A stretch of 64,000 bases of DNA. It comes from Tautonia rosea (GTDB taxonomy: Bacteria > Planctomycetota > Planctomycetia > Isosphaerales > Isosphaeraceae). The first letter of the stretch is position 1. Every line of letters begins with the position of its first letter. The position numbers were made by a program, and so were the translations under genes. Positions 56,041 to 64,000 of this stretch are shown here, one piece after another. The notes under the pieces were generated by a model, which saw only the letters and a program-made list of their open reading frames with translations, did no database searches and was not told the origin of the DNA. The stretch is taken from contig NZ_JABBYO010000009.1 of NCBI RefSeq assembly GCF_012958305.1, forward strand, positions 186,001 to 250,000, written 5' to 3'.

Positions 56041-57426
56041 ATGAGTCCCTCCCCCACTAGCGAACTGATCCGGGGCCAGCGTCCTCCCGGCCCGACCGGG
56101 CGATGGCTTTCCGGGAACATCCAGCCCTTCCGGAACGACCGGCTCGCGTTCCTGACCGACTGTGCCCAGCGATTCGGAGACGTGGTCGCCCTGCGGCTCG
56201 GCCCGAGGAGGATCTGGGCCCTGAATCACCCGGATCTGGTCGAGGACGTGCTCGTCCGCCACAATCGCATCTTCACGAAACACTTCGCCCTCAGGGCCGC
56301 CAAGCCGACCCTCGGCGAGGGCCTTTTGACCAGCGAAGGGGAGTTCTGGCGCCGCCAGCGAAGGCTCTCGCAACCGGCATTTCACCGCGACCGGATCGCC
56401 GGCTACGGCGACGTGATGGTCGCGTACACCGATCGGATGCTCCGATCGTGGGCCGACGGCCAGCAGAGAGACGCTCAGGCCGACATGATGCAGTTGACCC
56501 TGGAGATCGTCGCCAAAACACTCTTTGATGCCGATATCGTGAAGGGGGCGGCCGATATCGCCGAGGCGATGGAAGTCCTCATGGTCAACTTCACCCGCAA
56601 GGTGAACCGACTCGTCCCCTTGCCGGGCTGGCTGCCGGTGCCGGAGAACTTCCGGTTCTGGAGGGCGATGGGCGTGGTCAACCAGACGCTCGACGCCATC
56701 ATCTCCGGCCGTCGGCGCGAGGAGCGCGATCGGGGCGACCTGCTCTCGATGCTCCTGCTGGCGAGCGATCCCGAGGGGGACGGCTCGGGGATGTCTGACC
56801 GGCAGCTTCGCGATGAGGTCGTCACCCTGTTCATGGCCGGTCACGAGACGACGGCCAACACCCTGGCGTGGGCCTGGCTCTTGCTGGCGAAGCATCCGGA
56901 GATCGAAGCGCGCTTACACGACGAGCTGGACGAGGTACTCGACGACGGCCGGCCGCCAACGGTCGCCGACCTGCCGAGGCTCCGTTACACCGACATGGTC
57001 ATCACCGAGACGCTCCGGGTCTTGCCGACCGTTTGGCTCCTGGGCCGCGAGGCGACCGAGGAGGTTGAGATCGGGGGATATAAAGCACCCACTGGCACAA
57101 CCATGTGGATGAGCCAATGGGTGATCCATCGGGACCCGCGATGGTTCGACGAGCCGGAAACCTTCCTCCCCGATCGCTGGGCCGATGGCCTGGCCCGCCG
57201 ATTGCCCCGCTATGCGTATTTTCCGTTCGGAGGCGGGCCGAGGATTTGCATCGGCAATCACTTCGCTCAGATGGAGGCCGTCTTGCTGCTGGCGACGATC
57301 GCCCGGCGATTCCGTCTGATCGTTCCCGAAGGATTCACTCCCCGGCCCATTCCGACCATGACCCTGCGGCCCGAAGGAGGGCTTCCGGTGCAGCTTGAGG
57401 AGCGTCGGCCTGCTTCAAATGATTGA
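56041..57426 (+). CDS. Cytochrome P450
   Basis: 461-residue heme monooxygenase, class CYP102/110-like by the I-helix and heme loop. I-helix MAGHETTANTLAW, K-helix ETLRVLP (ExxR), PERF-like FLPDRWADG, and heme-binding FGGGPRICIGNHFAQ with Cys403 as axial ligand. No redox partner gene in the window. The open frame reaches far upstream antisense to the phosphatase; the ATG at 56041 begins the P450 N-terminus (GPTGRWLSGNIQPF). Confidence 0.93.
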   Translation: MSPSPTSELIRGQRPPGPTGRWLSGNIQPFRNDRLAFLTDCAQRFGDVVALRLGPRRIWALNHPDLVEDVLVRHNRIFTKHFALRAAKPTLGEGLLTSEGEFWRRQRRLSQPAFHRDRIAGYGDVMVAYTDRMLRSWADGQQRDAQADMMQLTLEIVAKTLFDADIVKGAADIAEAMEVLMVNFTRKVNRLVPLPGWLPVPENFRFWRAMGVVNQTLDAIISGRRREERDRGDLLSMLLLASDPEGDGSGMSDRQLRDEVVTLFMAGHETTANTLAWAWLLLAKHPEIEARLHDELDEVLDDGRPPTVADLPRLRYTDMVITETLRVLPTVWLLGREATEEVEIGGYKAPTGTTMWMSQWVIHRDPRWFDEPETFLPDRWADGLARRLPRYAYFPFGGGPRICIGNHFAQMEAVLLLATIARRFRLIVPEGFTPRPIPTMTLRPEGGLPVQLEERRPASND

Positions 57427-57447
57427 AATCCGAACACTTAATCATTT

Positions 57448-58302
57448 CTAGTTCCATTGAACGATTCCCATGTGCATCGAGACGGCCCAGACCAGGAAGA
57501 CCCGCGAGTGGAGTCGCCAGCGCCAGGGGGAGGAGGTCTGGAGCCCGGTCAGGTGGGGGGCGATGCTCGGGTCGTGCCGCAAGGCGGCGAGGATCTGGTT
57601 CGGGTGCAATCCGTGGTAGTGGGAGCCGGAGCGGAGAAGCCAGGGGAGGAGATCGGCCAGCCGCTCATCGGGGGTGTCCGGCAAACTCGGGAAGCACTTC
57701 GAGGAGGCGATGTCGGTGATGAGGGTCGCCCGGCCGACCGGACCGGCCAGGCGGGCGAGCAGGCGGAGATGGCCCCGGCGGATCGCCTCCATCACGGCTG
57801 TTCCTCGCGGATGGTGGTCGCCGAGGGCGTGGGCGGTGGTGTCGGTCAACTGGCTCAGCAGGCAGGTGGAGGCGACGTGGTCGAACGGCCCCGGTAGGAC
57901 CAGCGGAACCCGGTTGCCGGGCCAGTTCGCCAGGGCGTCGAGGTCGGCCGGGCGGACCTCGGCGCGGGGGGACCAGGAGGCAATCGTCTCGACCATCGCG
58001 GTCAGGTCAAGCCCGCCGTGGAGGTGGATTCCCGGATGGTCGGCCACCCCTTGTCGGGCGACCCCTTCGCCGAGGGCCGTCGGGTCGAGGTCGACGAGAT
58101 GGACCTCGCGGTAGCCTTCCAGAAGGGTCGGTAGGTCGAGGTCGTTGGTATTTCCCGCACCGAGGATACAGAGCCGTCCTCCCGGAGCCGAGGTGAGCAG
58201 GGTCGAGACCTGGCGACGGTGATCGGCGAAGGTGTCCCACTGACTGCGGGTTGAGGTGTTGAACCCGGCCTGTCGCTGGCGAGGATCGTGGAGCATCGAC
58301 AT
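57448..58302 (-). CDS. SAM-dependent methyltransferase-like protein
   Basis: 284 residues, last gene of the photolyase operon (3-base gap to the FAD gene). RLCILGAGNTNDLDLPTLLEGYREVHLVDLDPTAL carries a Rossmann G-x-G-x-x-N/D motif and the acidic end of beta2, as in class I methyltransferases. The remaining sequence (HVASTCLLSQL, RATLITDIASSKCFPSLPD, LHPNQILAAL) is not assigned to a named family. The C-terminus (WRWRLHSRVFLVWAVSMH) is hydrophobic and aromatic. Function unknown. Confidence 0.6.
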   Translation of the reverse strand: MSMLHDPRQRQAGFNTSTRSQWDTFADHRRQVSTLLTSAPGGRLCILGAGNTNDLDLPTLLEGYREVHLVDLDPTALGEGVARQGVADHPGIHLHGGLDLTAMVETIASWSPRAEVRPADLDALANWPGNRVPLVLPGPFDHVASTCLLSQLTDTTAHALGDHHPRGTAVMEAIRRGHLRLLARLAGPVGRATLITDIASSKCFPSLPDTPDERLADLLPWLLRSGSHYHGLHPNQILAALRHDPSIAPHLTGLQTSSPWRWRLHSRVFLVWAVSMHMGIVQWN

Positions 58303-58305
58303 TCG

Positions 58306-59289
58306 TCACGGGAAGGATTCGATCAACGCCTGAGCACAGGCGAATCCGCTCTGAAAGGCCCCCTCGATCGACCCGAGCAAGGCCCAATCGCCACAGGCGG
58401 CCAGGTGGGCTTCGGGGTCGATCAGGCAAGGTGTTCCCAGGGGGTCAACCGGCTGGGCAAAGAGCCATCGGTGGAGCGACTCGACGCGAGGCGGGCCGAG
58501 GAGGATCGCAAAGGTCTCCTCGGCGGCGGCTCGCAGAAACCGGGCGACCTCCGAGGGATCGCGATCGCGGTGGGCCTCGGACCAGGCGTGATTCGCCTGG
58601 AGAACCAGGGCGGGCGACTCCGGTCGGCCCGGCTTGCTCTGCTCGTTTGACGCCCACCGCAGGACGGGATGATCGCATCGGATGCCGTCGAACGGCAAGA
58701 CGGTTCCGTCCTCGGGGGTGGTCATCCAGGCGAAGCAGACAGCCATCGGAATCGATTCGAGGGTCGCTGCCAGTGACGAATGCTCGCGAAGCAAGGCGGC
58801 GGCCTGCGCGGGGGGAGCCGTCACGATGACTGCGTCGAACGTCCCGAATGAGGAGCCGTCACGAGCGATGATCGTCCAGGAGTCCGCCGATTGTTCGATT
58901 CGATCGACATGAACGCTCATCCGGACGTCGATCCCTTCGGCCAGCCTCTGGCCGATCGTCCCCATGCCGGGGACGCCGACGAACCGGGGAGATTCGGGAA
59001 GCTCCGGGATCAAAAGGCCCGATTCGAAGCGAGCGAAGCGGCCTTGCCAGACATCAAGGCAGGACGATGCGCCCGAAGCTTCCAGAAACGTCTGGAAGGT
59101 GGGGTCGGTGATCGAAAACCAGGGGGGGCCGTGATCAAAGGAGAGCCCGTCCATCGACCGGGTCGAGGCGCGGCCTCCGGGGCGCCGCCCTTTGTCGAGA
59201 ACGACGACGGAGTGCCCGCACTCACGCAACCGACGGGCGGCGGTCAGCCCGGCAATCCCAGCCCCGATGATCCCGAAACGCTTGGGCAT
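58306..59289 (-). CDS. NAD(P)/FAD-dependent oxidoreductase (renalase-like)
   Basis: 327 residues. Dinucleotide-binding RFGIIGAGIAGLTAARRL at the N-terminus, GRRPGGRASTRSMDGLSFDHGPPWF as in renalase/amine-oxidase-like proteins, and C-terminal AACGDWALLGSIEGAFQSGFACAQAL for FAD. Such genes are often found next to photolyases. Tightly packed: 18 bases after the photolyase-like gene and 3 before the methyltransferase-like gene. Confidence 0.85.
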   Translation of the reverse strand: MPKRFGIIGAGIAGLTAARRLRECGHSVVVLDKGRRPGGRASTRSMDGLSFDHGPPWFSITDPTFQTFLEASGASSCLDVWQGRFARFESGLLIPELPESPRFVGVPGMGTIGQRLAEGIDVRMSVHVDRIEQSADSWTIIARDGSSFGTFDAVIVTAPPAQAAALLREHSSLAATLESIPMAVCFAWMTTPEDGTVLPFDGIRCDHPVLRWASNEQSKPGRPESPALVLQANHAWSEAHRDRDPSEVARFLRAAAEETFAILLGPPRVESLHRWLFAQPVDPLGTPCLIDPEAHLAACGDWALLGSIEGAFQSGFACAQALIESFP

Positions 59290-59307
59290 GAGTCGATTTC
59301 TCTCGGA

Positions 59308-60555
59308 TCAACGGAGCGTCATCAATCCGAGGCGGTCGAGGACCTCTGGAATCTCGGACTTGAAGCGGAAGAAGCCGGCGGTGGCAAAGGGCCAGAAGGC
59401 GTCATCCCACTCCTTGCGGAGCACGGCGAGCGTGATGCCAGCCTCTCGAAGCGGCTCGCGGAGTGCATCGACCCGCTCTCGGGCGGGCCCCTGGGGAGAC
59501 TCGGCGGTGACGATCCGGTCGATGCCGTGCCGCTTCGCCCAGTTGAGGACCGGTTCGAGCCAGTCGCCGATCGGGTCGAGGCGATCGGTCGGGGCGTCGA
59601 AGACCCGAGCGGCGCGATCGAGGGCGTCGTCCATCGCTCCGTGGGTAAAGGCACGCGGCAAGGGGCCGACGGGCATCGGCGAGCGGTCGTCGAGGTTGAC
59701 GATTCCGGCAAGGGCCACGACCTGATCGGGGTCGAGGCCGAGGGTGGTGGGATCGAGGTCGTCCTCGGTCACGAGCAGACCGACCGGGCCCTGGCCGGGG
59801 CGATCGGCCGGAGGCAACGGTCGGGGGCGAGGGGGAGGAGGGCCGGGGATCGGCTCGGCGGTCGTCGTAAATCGCTCGGTGGGACGGAACCGACCGGACG
59901 TGAAGCGGGCAATATTCCCGGCGCTGGCCAGATAGGTTTTCCCCTGCGTCTGAAGCCCGGCCACCCATCGCCAGGAGAGGGTGTTCGAGGCCGGGTCGCC
60001 GTCGAGGAGGTGGCGGAGGAAGAAGTCGGCCCCAAGGGCCCAGGGAAGACGCAGGGTGAAGATCCAGAGGCTCGCGAACCACATGCGGGCATGGTTGTGC
60101 AGATAGCCGGTCGAGATCAATTCGTCGGCCCAGTGATCGAGGCATTCGATGCCGGATCGGCCGGAGATGGCGGCCTCCCAGCGATCGCGGAGGCGGCGGT
60201 CGCGCTCCAGCTCCGCGAGAAGGTCAACGACGTCGGACCGGTAGGATCGCCAGACTCCCGGCCGGAGTTCGAGCCAACCTTTCCAGTAGGTCCGCCAGCA
60301 GACCTCCTGGACGAATTTCTCGGCCTGAGCGAGAGAATACCGCTCCAGCACCTCGCCGATGACTTCCTCTTCCCGAACGAGGCGATGACGGAGGTACGGG
60401 GAGAGGGTGGAAACGTGAGAATGCTTGCCCGGGCCTTCGTCGAAATTGCGGGAATCGGCATACGCCCTGCCGGCGCGGGGCAGAAAGGCGTTGAGGCGGC
60501 GGAGGCCCTCGGCGCGGGTCGGGGTCCAGGGGGACGAAGCAGAGGCGTCGGCCAT
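59308..60555 (-). CDS. Photolyase-like FAD protein with inverted domain order
   Basis: 415 residues. The first 230 match the helical FAD domain of photolyase/cryptochrome: HSHVSTLSPYL (45-55), FVQEVCWRTYWKG (81-93), HNHARMWFAS (153-162), DGDPASNTLSWRWVAG (185-200) and TYLASAGNIARFT. A Pro-rich linker (about 236-256) leads to an alpha/beta domain (GPVGLLVTEDDLDP...LNWAKRHGIDRIVTAESPQGPARE...REAGITLAVLRKEWDDAFWPFATAGFFRFKSEIP) resembling the antenna domain that is N-terminal in ordinary photolyases. Start at 60555; the open frame upstream covers the regulator gene. Repair or sensory activity unknown. Confidence 0.82.
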   Translation of the reverse strand: MADASASSPWTPTRAEGLRRLNAFLPRAGRAYADSRNFDEGPGKHSHVSTLSPYLRHRLVREEEVIGEVLERYSLAQAEKFVQEVCWRTYWKGWLELRPGVWRSYRSDVVDLLAELERDRRLRDRWEAAISGRSGIECLDHWADELISTGYLHNHARMWFASLWIFTLRLPWALGADFFLRHLLDGDPASNTLSWRWVAGLQTQGKTYLASAGNIARFTSGRFRPTERFTTTAEPIPGPPPPRPRPLPPADRPGQGPVGLLVTEDDLDPTTLGLDPDQVVALAGIVNLDDRSPMPVGPLPRAFTHGAMDDALDRAARVFDAPTDRLDPIGDWLEPVLNWAKRHGIDRIVTAESPQGPARERVDALREPLREAGITLAVLRKEWDDAFWPFATAGFFRFKSEIPEVLDRLGLMTLR

Positions 60556-60592
60556 CGACGATTTCTCAACAACAGCGGCATCGGGTCCCGGG

Positions 60593-60608
60593 CGGGAGAT
60601 GTCTCCCG
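60593..60608 (-). promoter_or_regulatory. Perfect palindrome 38 bases before the photolyase-like gene
   Basis: CGGGAGATGTCTCCCG (7-2-7). It lies between the regulator gene and the photolyase-like gene. A plausible operator for the winged-helix regulator; no binding evidence. Confidence 0.35.
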
Positions 60609-60661
60609 ATACCCTAGGCACCCTGTCGAAAAGCGTCCAGCCGACGGAGGATGCCCAACGA

Positions 60662-61003
60662 TCAGCGGTCGGAGGTTGGCGACTCCGTTCGGCCCCCAGG
60701 GCCAAGGATGAGATCCAGAAGCACGCGGACCTCGCGATGGGCCTCGACCGGATGGCGCAACGGCAGTTCGGCGTGGACCTCGTACCGATTGCGACGCCCT
60801 TCCCGCACCCGAGAGAGATACCCCCCCTGCTCCAGATCGGCCACGATCCGCTGCACCGCTCGCTCGGTAATGCCGACCCGTTCGGCCACCTCGCGTAAAA
60901 GACTTTCCGGCTCTCGCGCGATGCAAAGCAAGACGTGGGCATGGTTACTGAGGAATGTCCAGTCGCTCCCTCCGGTGGTTTTCGAAATTGGCTCATCTCC
61001 CAT
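60662..61003 (-). CDS. Winged-helix transcriptional regulator
   Basis: 113 residues. wHTH core: WTFLSNHAHVLLCIAREPESLLREVAERVGITERAVQRIVADLEQGGYLSRVREGRRNRYEVH (helix-turn-helix LREVAERVGITERAVQRIV and wing RVREGRRNRYEV). MarR/ArsR-like size without metal-binding cysteines. It is first in the operon with photolyase-like, FAD and methyltransferase-like genes, so a light or stress regulator of that operon is likely. Confidence 0.85.
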   Translation of the reverse strand: MGDEPISKTTGGSDWTFLSNHAHVLLCIAREPESLLREVAERVGITERAVQRIVADLEQGGYLSRVREGRRNRYEVHAELPLRHPVEAHREVRVLLDLILGPGGRTESPTSDR

Positions 61004-61032
61004 CGCTTGACTCCCGATGGAATATGCGATAG

Positions 61033-61062
61033 ATAATACGCGAAATCAGTGTCGCGTTTCAA
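61033..61062 (-). promoter_or_regulatory. Promoter of the winged-helix/photolyase operon
   Basis: On the minus strand TTGAAA (61057-61062) and TATTAT (61033-61038) with an 18-base spacer, about 30 bases before the regulator start. The spacer carries the inverted repeat ACGCGA...TCGCGT (61038-61043 and 61052-61057), which would suit autoregulation by the wHTH protein. Confidence 0.5.
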
Positions 61063-61189
61063 AGAGCGTACGTCGGACCCCGTCCGAAGGGTTGCCCCAG
61101 TGTAACCCGTCGCAAGGGCCTTTGCCGATGAGGCGTTTCCTCGGCGCGTGGCTTCGAGGTTCTTTTTCTTCAGGAGAAGGGGGTCCGAT

Positions 61190-62683
61190 GTGATCGACCG
61201 CAGGTCCGAGCGATGGGAATTTGTGCTCCTCGGGGCGATTGGGGGACTGACAGCCCTTTCAGCGGCTCTGGTGGTGGCCCAGGGGGTCTCGCCGATTCCG
61301 ATGCGAGGGGCTGGGCTGGTGATTGACCGCCTCAGCGCCTCGTTGAGCTTGCTCGTGGCGTCGGTCGGGGCGATTACCTTTCGGTTCTCGCAGCGATACC
61401 TGGACGGTGATCCGGGGCGTCGGGCATTCCTGATTCGTCTGGCGGCGACGGTTGTGGCGGCATATCTCTTGATGCTGGCAGATCATCTGGTCGTGCTGGT
61501 GGGAGCCTGGACGTGCACGAGCCTGGGACTGCACGCCTTGTTGACCCACGAGCGAGGGCGAGCCGAGGCGCTTCGACCGGCCCGCAAGAAATTCCTCATT
61601 AGCCGGCTCGGCGACGTGGCTCTGATTGGGGCGATGGGGGTGATCGGCCTGGTCTGGGGCACTCTGGAGCTGTCGACCTTCCTGGAACGGGCGTCGAGCG
61701 GCGGGAACGATCTGGCGGTCGGGGTGGTGGCGATTCTGGTGGCGGTCGCGGCCCTGACCAAATCCGCCCAGTTTCCGTTTCATAGCTGGCTGCCCGAGAC
61801 GATGGAGGCCCCCACGCCTGTCTCGGCTTTGATGCACGCAGGGATCATCAACGCGGGGGGGGCCCTGCTCTTGCGGTTTGCCCCGGTGATCGTTCAGGCG
61901 CCGGCGGCCCTGGTAATGCTAACCGGGGTGGGGACTCTGACCGTCGTGCTGGGGCTCTTGGCGATGTGGTCGCAGGTGAAGATCAAGCGAACGCTGGCCT
62001 GGTCCACGGTGGCTCAGATGGGCTTCATGATGGTGCAGTGCGGCTTGGCGGCGTTTCCGGCGGCCTGGCTTCACATTCTCGGGCACGGGTTGTACAAGGC
62101 GTGGAGCTTTTTGCGATCGGGCGAACTTCCCGGACCAATGCGCCCGATGGGCTCCTCCTCTCCGGGTCGGGTCCTGATCCTGGCCACGCTGGGAACGCTC
62201 GCGGCGATTCCGGCCTTGATGCTGGCGAATGCGGTGACGACCTTCGATCCGATGCACTCTCCCGGGGAACTGGCCCTGGCGGCGATCGTCGCGCTGGCGA
62301 TCGGTCAACTTTGGGTCGCACTGCTGAGGAATCCCGGCGTCACGCCGGGGCGAGTGGTGGGAGCGATCGGAGGAACGATTGCGGTGGCCCTGCTCTCGTT
62401 CGAGTTGTACCACCTGGCCGGTCTCTTCCTGGCTCCGGTGCTGGGGCCGTTGGTGCTGCCGACGGGGCCGATCGCCTGGGTCTCGGCCGCGCTTCCGGTA
62501 GCGGCGATGGTGGCCTTGATCGTCTCGCAGAGCCTCATGCCGGTGCTCGTCAACCGATCGATCGGCCGAGCGTTTTACGTCCATGCCTTGAACGGTTTCT
62601 ATTTCGGGGCGATTGCCGACGGTCTGGTTGACCGGGTCTGGAGCCGCCTCGCTCGATCGCGGAGGGGGGTTGAAGGTGCCTGA
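61190..62683 (+). CDS. dabB: DabB, proton-channel subunit of inorganic-carbon transporter (NuoL-like)
   Basis: 497 residues, multi-pass protein related to NADH dehydrogenase chain L/Mrp antiporters. Typical motif region: AALTKSAQFPFHSWLPETMEAPTPVSALMHAGIINAGGALLLRF, and KIKRTLAWSTVAQMGFMMVQCGLAAFPAAWLHILGHGLYKAWSFL. Followed without gap by DUF2309 (DabA), the diagnostic pair of the Dab system that couples cation flux to CO2 hydration. I prefer the GTG at 61190 with an AAGGGGG site; a GTG at 61148 adds 14 codons. Stop overlaps the dabA start. Confidence 0.85.
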   Translation: MIDRRSERWEFVLLGAIGGLTALSAALVVAQGVSPIPMRGAGLVIDRLSASLSLLVASVGAITFRFSQRYLDGDPGRRAFLIRLAATVVAAYLLMLADHLVVLVGAWTCTSLGLHALLTHERGRAEALRPARKKFLISRLGDVALIGAMGVIGLVWGTLELSTFLERASSGGNDLAVGVVAILVAVAALTKSAQFPFHSWLPETMEAPTPVSALMHAGIINAGGALLLRFAPVIVQAPAALVMLTGVGTLTVVLGLLAMWSQVKIKRTLAWSTVAQMGFMMVQCGLAAFPAAWLHILGHGLYKAWSFLRSGELPGPMRPMGSSSPGRVLILATLGTLAAIPALMLANAVTTFDPMHSPGELALAAIVALAIGQLWVALLRNPGVTPGRVVGAIGGTIAVALLSFELYHLAGLFLAPVLGPLVLPTGPIAWVSAALPVAAMVALIVSQSLMPVLVNRSIGRAFYVHALNGFYFGAIADGLVDRVWSRLARSRRGVEGA

Positions 62684-64000
62684 GACCTTGATCACGACGG
62701 AAGAGATTGACGGCCAACAGATTGCCTCGGTTCGAGGCATCGTCGATCGGGTCTGCCGACGCATTCCTCCGCTCTGGGATCTGGAAAATTACGTGGCGGT
62801 GAACCCCTTCCTCGGGTTCATTGAGCGGCCGATCGACGACGCCGCCCGATCGGTGCGTGATGCCCTCGGTGCTCGCGTCCTGCCCGAGCTTTCCGCTTAC
62901 CGAGAGCGATTCGCGTCTGGGGCCTTCAACCGGGGCGACCTGGAGTCGGCCGCTCGCCGATCGGGGCATGCGGCCGATTCCCTCACGGCGATCCTGCGCG
63001 GGAACGATCCGATTCCCACCCGACCCGCCAGCTCGGTCCAGACCTTCACCGAACGGCTTGACCGAGAGCGAGGAACCACCTGGGACGATGCCGTCGTTCG
63101 GCAGATCACCCGTTGGTGTGCGGTGCATGCCTCGGGAGGGGGGACGTACTGGCGATTGCCGGGCAACCCGCTTGGGCTCTTTGCCTCGTGGCGCGAGGCC
63201 GCCCGCTACGACCGAAGCCTGGAAGTGCTCGGCCTGAAGGGGTGGAGAGCACAGATCGCCTCGCTTCCGGAAGATGCCACGGCGGCGATTGCAACCGTGC
63301 TGGATCGGCTGGGCATCGCAGAGGAATCGCGAGACGCGTATCTCGCTCGATTGCTCGGCGGGGTCTTCGGCTGGGCCGGCTTCTTCCGTCGCGAGAGTTG
63401 GGAACGGGGAGACGAATACCCGGCGACCGTGGCAGAGTTGCTCGCCATTCGCTGTAGCGCCGACTGGGCGGTCGCGTCGATTCTGGGAGCATCCGAATCG
63501 GCCGAATCGCCACGATCCGTCGATCGCACCCTCAATCCCGAGGACGAATCGATCCGGGCCGTCTTCCAGGATGCCCTGGAGAACGGCTACGCTCGGCGAT
63601 TGTTCGCGCGCTTCCACGCTCCGAGCGAGCAAGCCGTCAGCGATCGACCGTCAGTGCAGGCGGTCTTCTGCATCGACGTGCGATCGGAGGTCTTGCGAAG
63701 ACACCTGGAGGCGCAATCTGAGGCGATCGAGACGAAAGGCTTTGCCGGATTCTTCGGCGTCCCGCTGGCCTGGAAGGGGGACGGATCGGGCGCAAGTGCC
63801 CGGTGCCCGGTCTTGCTGAAGCCGGCCGTGACGGTTGCCAGCGACACGGCGCCGAAGTCCGCGGTGGTCAACGGAACCGCCAAGCACCTGATTGGGGCGC
63901 CGGCCTCCGCCTTCGAATTCGTGGAGATTCTGGGGCCTGCCTATAGCCTCGGCCTGGCCGTCGACGCGATGGCCATGCGATCGCCGAAGCACTCGACCGA
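62676..64000 (+). CDS. dabA: DabA, DUF2309 subunit of inorganic-carbon transporter (cut by window edge)
   Basis: 441 codons visible, C-terminus beyond the window. GTG start 62676 with GGAGG 10 bases upstream, overlapping the dabB stop by 8 bases. N-terminal LWDLENYVAVNPFLGFIERP is family-typical. The first zinc-ligand motif of this beta-carbonic-anhydrase-like family, VFCIDVRSEVLRRHLE with Cys and Asp, is intact; the second (His, Cys) lies outside. The product probably hydrates CO2 unidirectionally in the cytoplasm, driven by the DabB channel. No RuBisCO or carboxysome gene in the window. Confidence 0.88.
   Translation, partial: MPETLITTEEIDGQQIASVRGIVDRVCRRIPPLWDLENYVAVNPFLGFIERPIDDAARSVRDALGARVLPELSAYRERFASGAFNRGDLESAARRSGHAADSLTAILRGNDPIPTRPASSVQTFTERLDRERGTTWDDAVVRQITRWCAVHASGGGTYWRLPGNPLGLFASWREAARYDRSLEVLGLKGWRAQIASLPEDATAAIATVLDRLGIAEESRDAYLARLLGGVFGWAGFFRRESWERGDEYPATVAELLAIRCSADWAVASILGASESAESPRSVDRTLNPEDESIRAVFQDALENGYARRLFARFHAPSEQAVSDRPSVQAVFCIDVRSEVLRRHLEAQSEAIETKGFAGFFGVPLAWKGDGSGASARCPVLLKPAVTVASDTAPKSAVVNGTAKHLIGAPASAFEFVEILGPAYSLGLAVDAMAMRSPKHST

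Noticed and set aside
55792-56895. 368-codon 5' extension of the PhoD-like open frame
   Set aside because: It lies antisense to the P450; the Tat signal at 55791 defines the true start.
58891-60711. 606-codon plus-strand open frame
   Set aside because: Antisense shadow of the FAD oxidoreductase and photolyase-like genes.

Overview
The window looks like the chromosome of a GC-rich planctomycete, most likely of the Isosphaeraceae/Tautonia type. Evidence: two pilin-like DUF1559 genes (prepilin motif at the N-terminus, an ADG or YADG loop near the C-terminus), a small carboxypeptidase-regulatory-like lipoprotein directly behind one of them, an extracellular protein with an N-terminal LERLEDRVTP motif, a Cys-type sulfatase, FG-GAP/VCBS proteins and a DabAB pair. 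No rRNA, tRNA, transposase gene or CRISPR array was seen. The organism assignment is an inference from gene content.

Layout. 1-6.1 kb, mostly minus strand: rseP (partial), dxr, a zinc-ribbon membrane protein, a PepSY membrane protein, a DUF1559/lipoprotein pair and an SGNH hydrolase. 6.5-12.8 kb: VCBS protein, Gly/Tyr-rich secreted protein, Gfo/Idh/MocA oxidoreductase, a small membrane protein interrupted by an in-frame amber codon, FAA hydrolase. 13-22.5 kb: lipid and envelope block with ketosynthase-ACP-acyltransferase, aminotransferase, two LptF/LptG-type permeases, FabF and a second aminotransferase. 22.8-27 kb: small hypothetical genes and an AT-richer patch with a second DUF1559 gene and a frameshifted small secreted gene, then an RraA-like gene. 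27.1-37.6 kb: mutS, two STAS proteins, sppA, a sodium:solute symporter and acs. 38-40.8 kb: DUF697-like membrane protein, SUFU-domain protein, conserved hypothetical, and a receiver domain lacking its phospho-acceptor Asp.

41-44.3 kb holds the most interesting system: a two-gene operon with a short helical protein and a 936-residue NB-ARC (NLR-like) ATPase. The last ~20 residues of the short protein and the first ~24 of the ATPase carry the same motif (GDRNI-x-V-x-G ... LSTGD). This is the layout expected of a bacterial amyloid-signalling (RHIM/PP-like, BASS-type) immune receptor with a separate cell-death effector.

44.6-53 kb: two copies of a ~600-bp non-coding dispersed repeat with a conserved ~33-bp internal periodicity. 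Each lies just downstream of a minus-strand gene (a DHFR/RibD-like protein and a sulfatase). Between them is a 1.39-kilo-residue trypsin-like protease fused to calcium-binding repeats. 53.2-57.4 kb: a PhoD-like phosphatase and a cytochrome P450. 57.4-61 kb: a minus-strand operon (winged-helix regulator, photolyase-like protein with apparently inverted domain order, FAD oxidoreductase, methyltransferase-like protein) with a visible promoter and operator-like palindromes. 61-64 kb: dabB and the start of dabA, a two-gene inorganic-carbon transporter running off the window edge.
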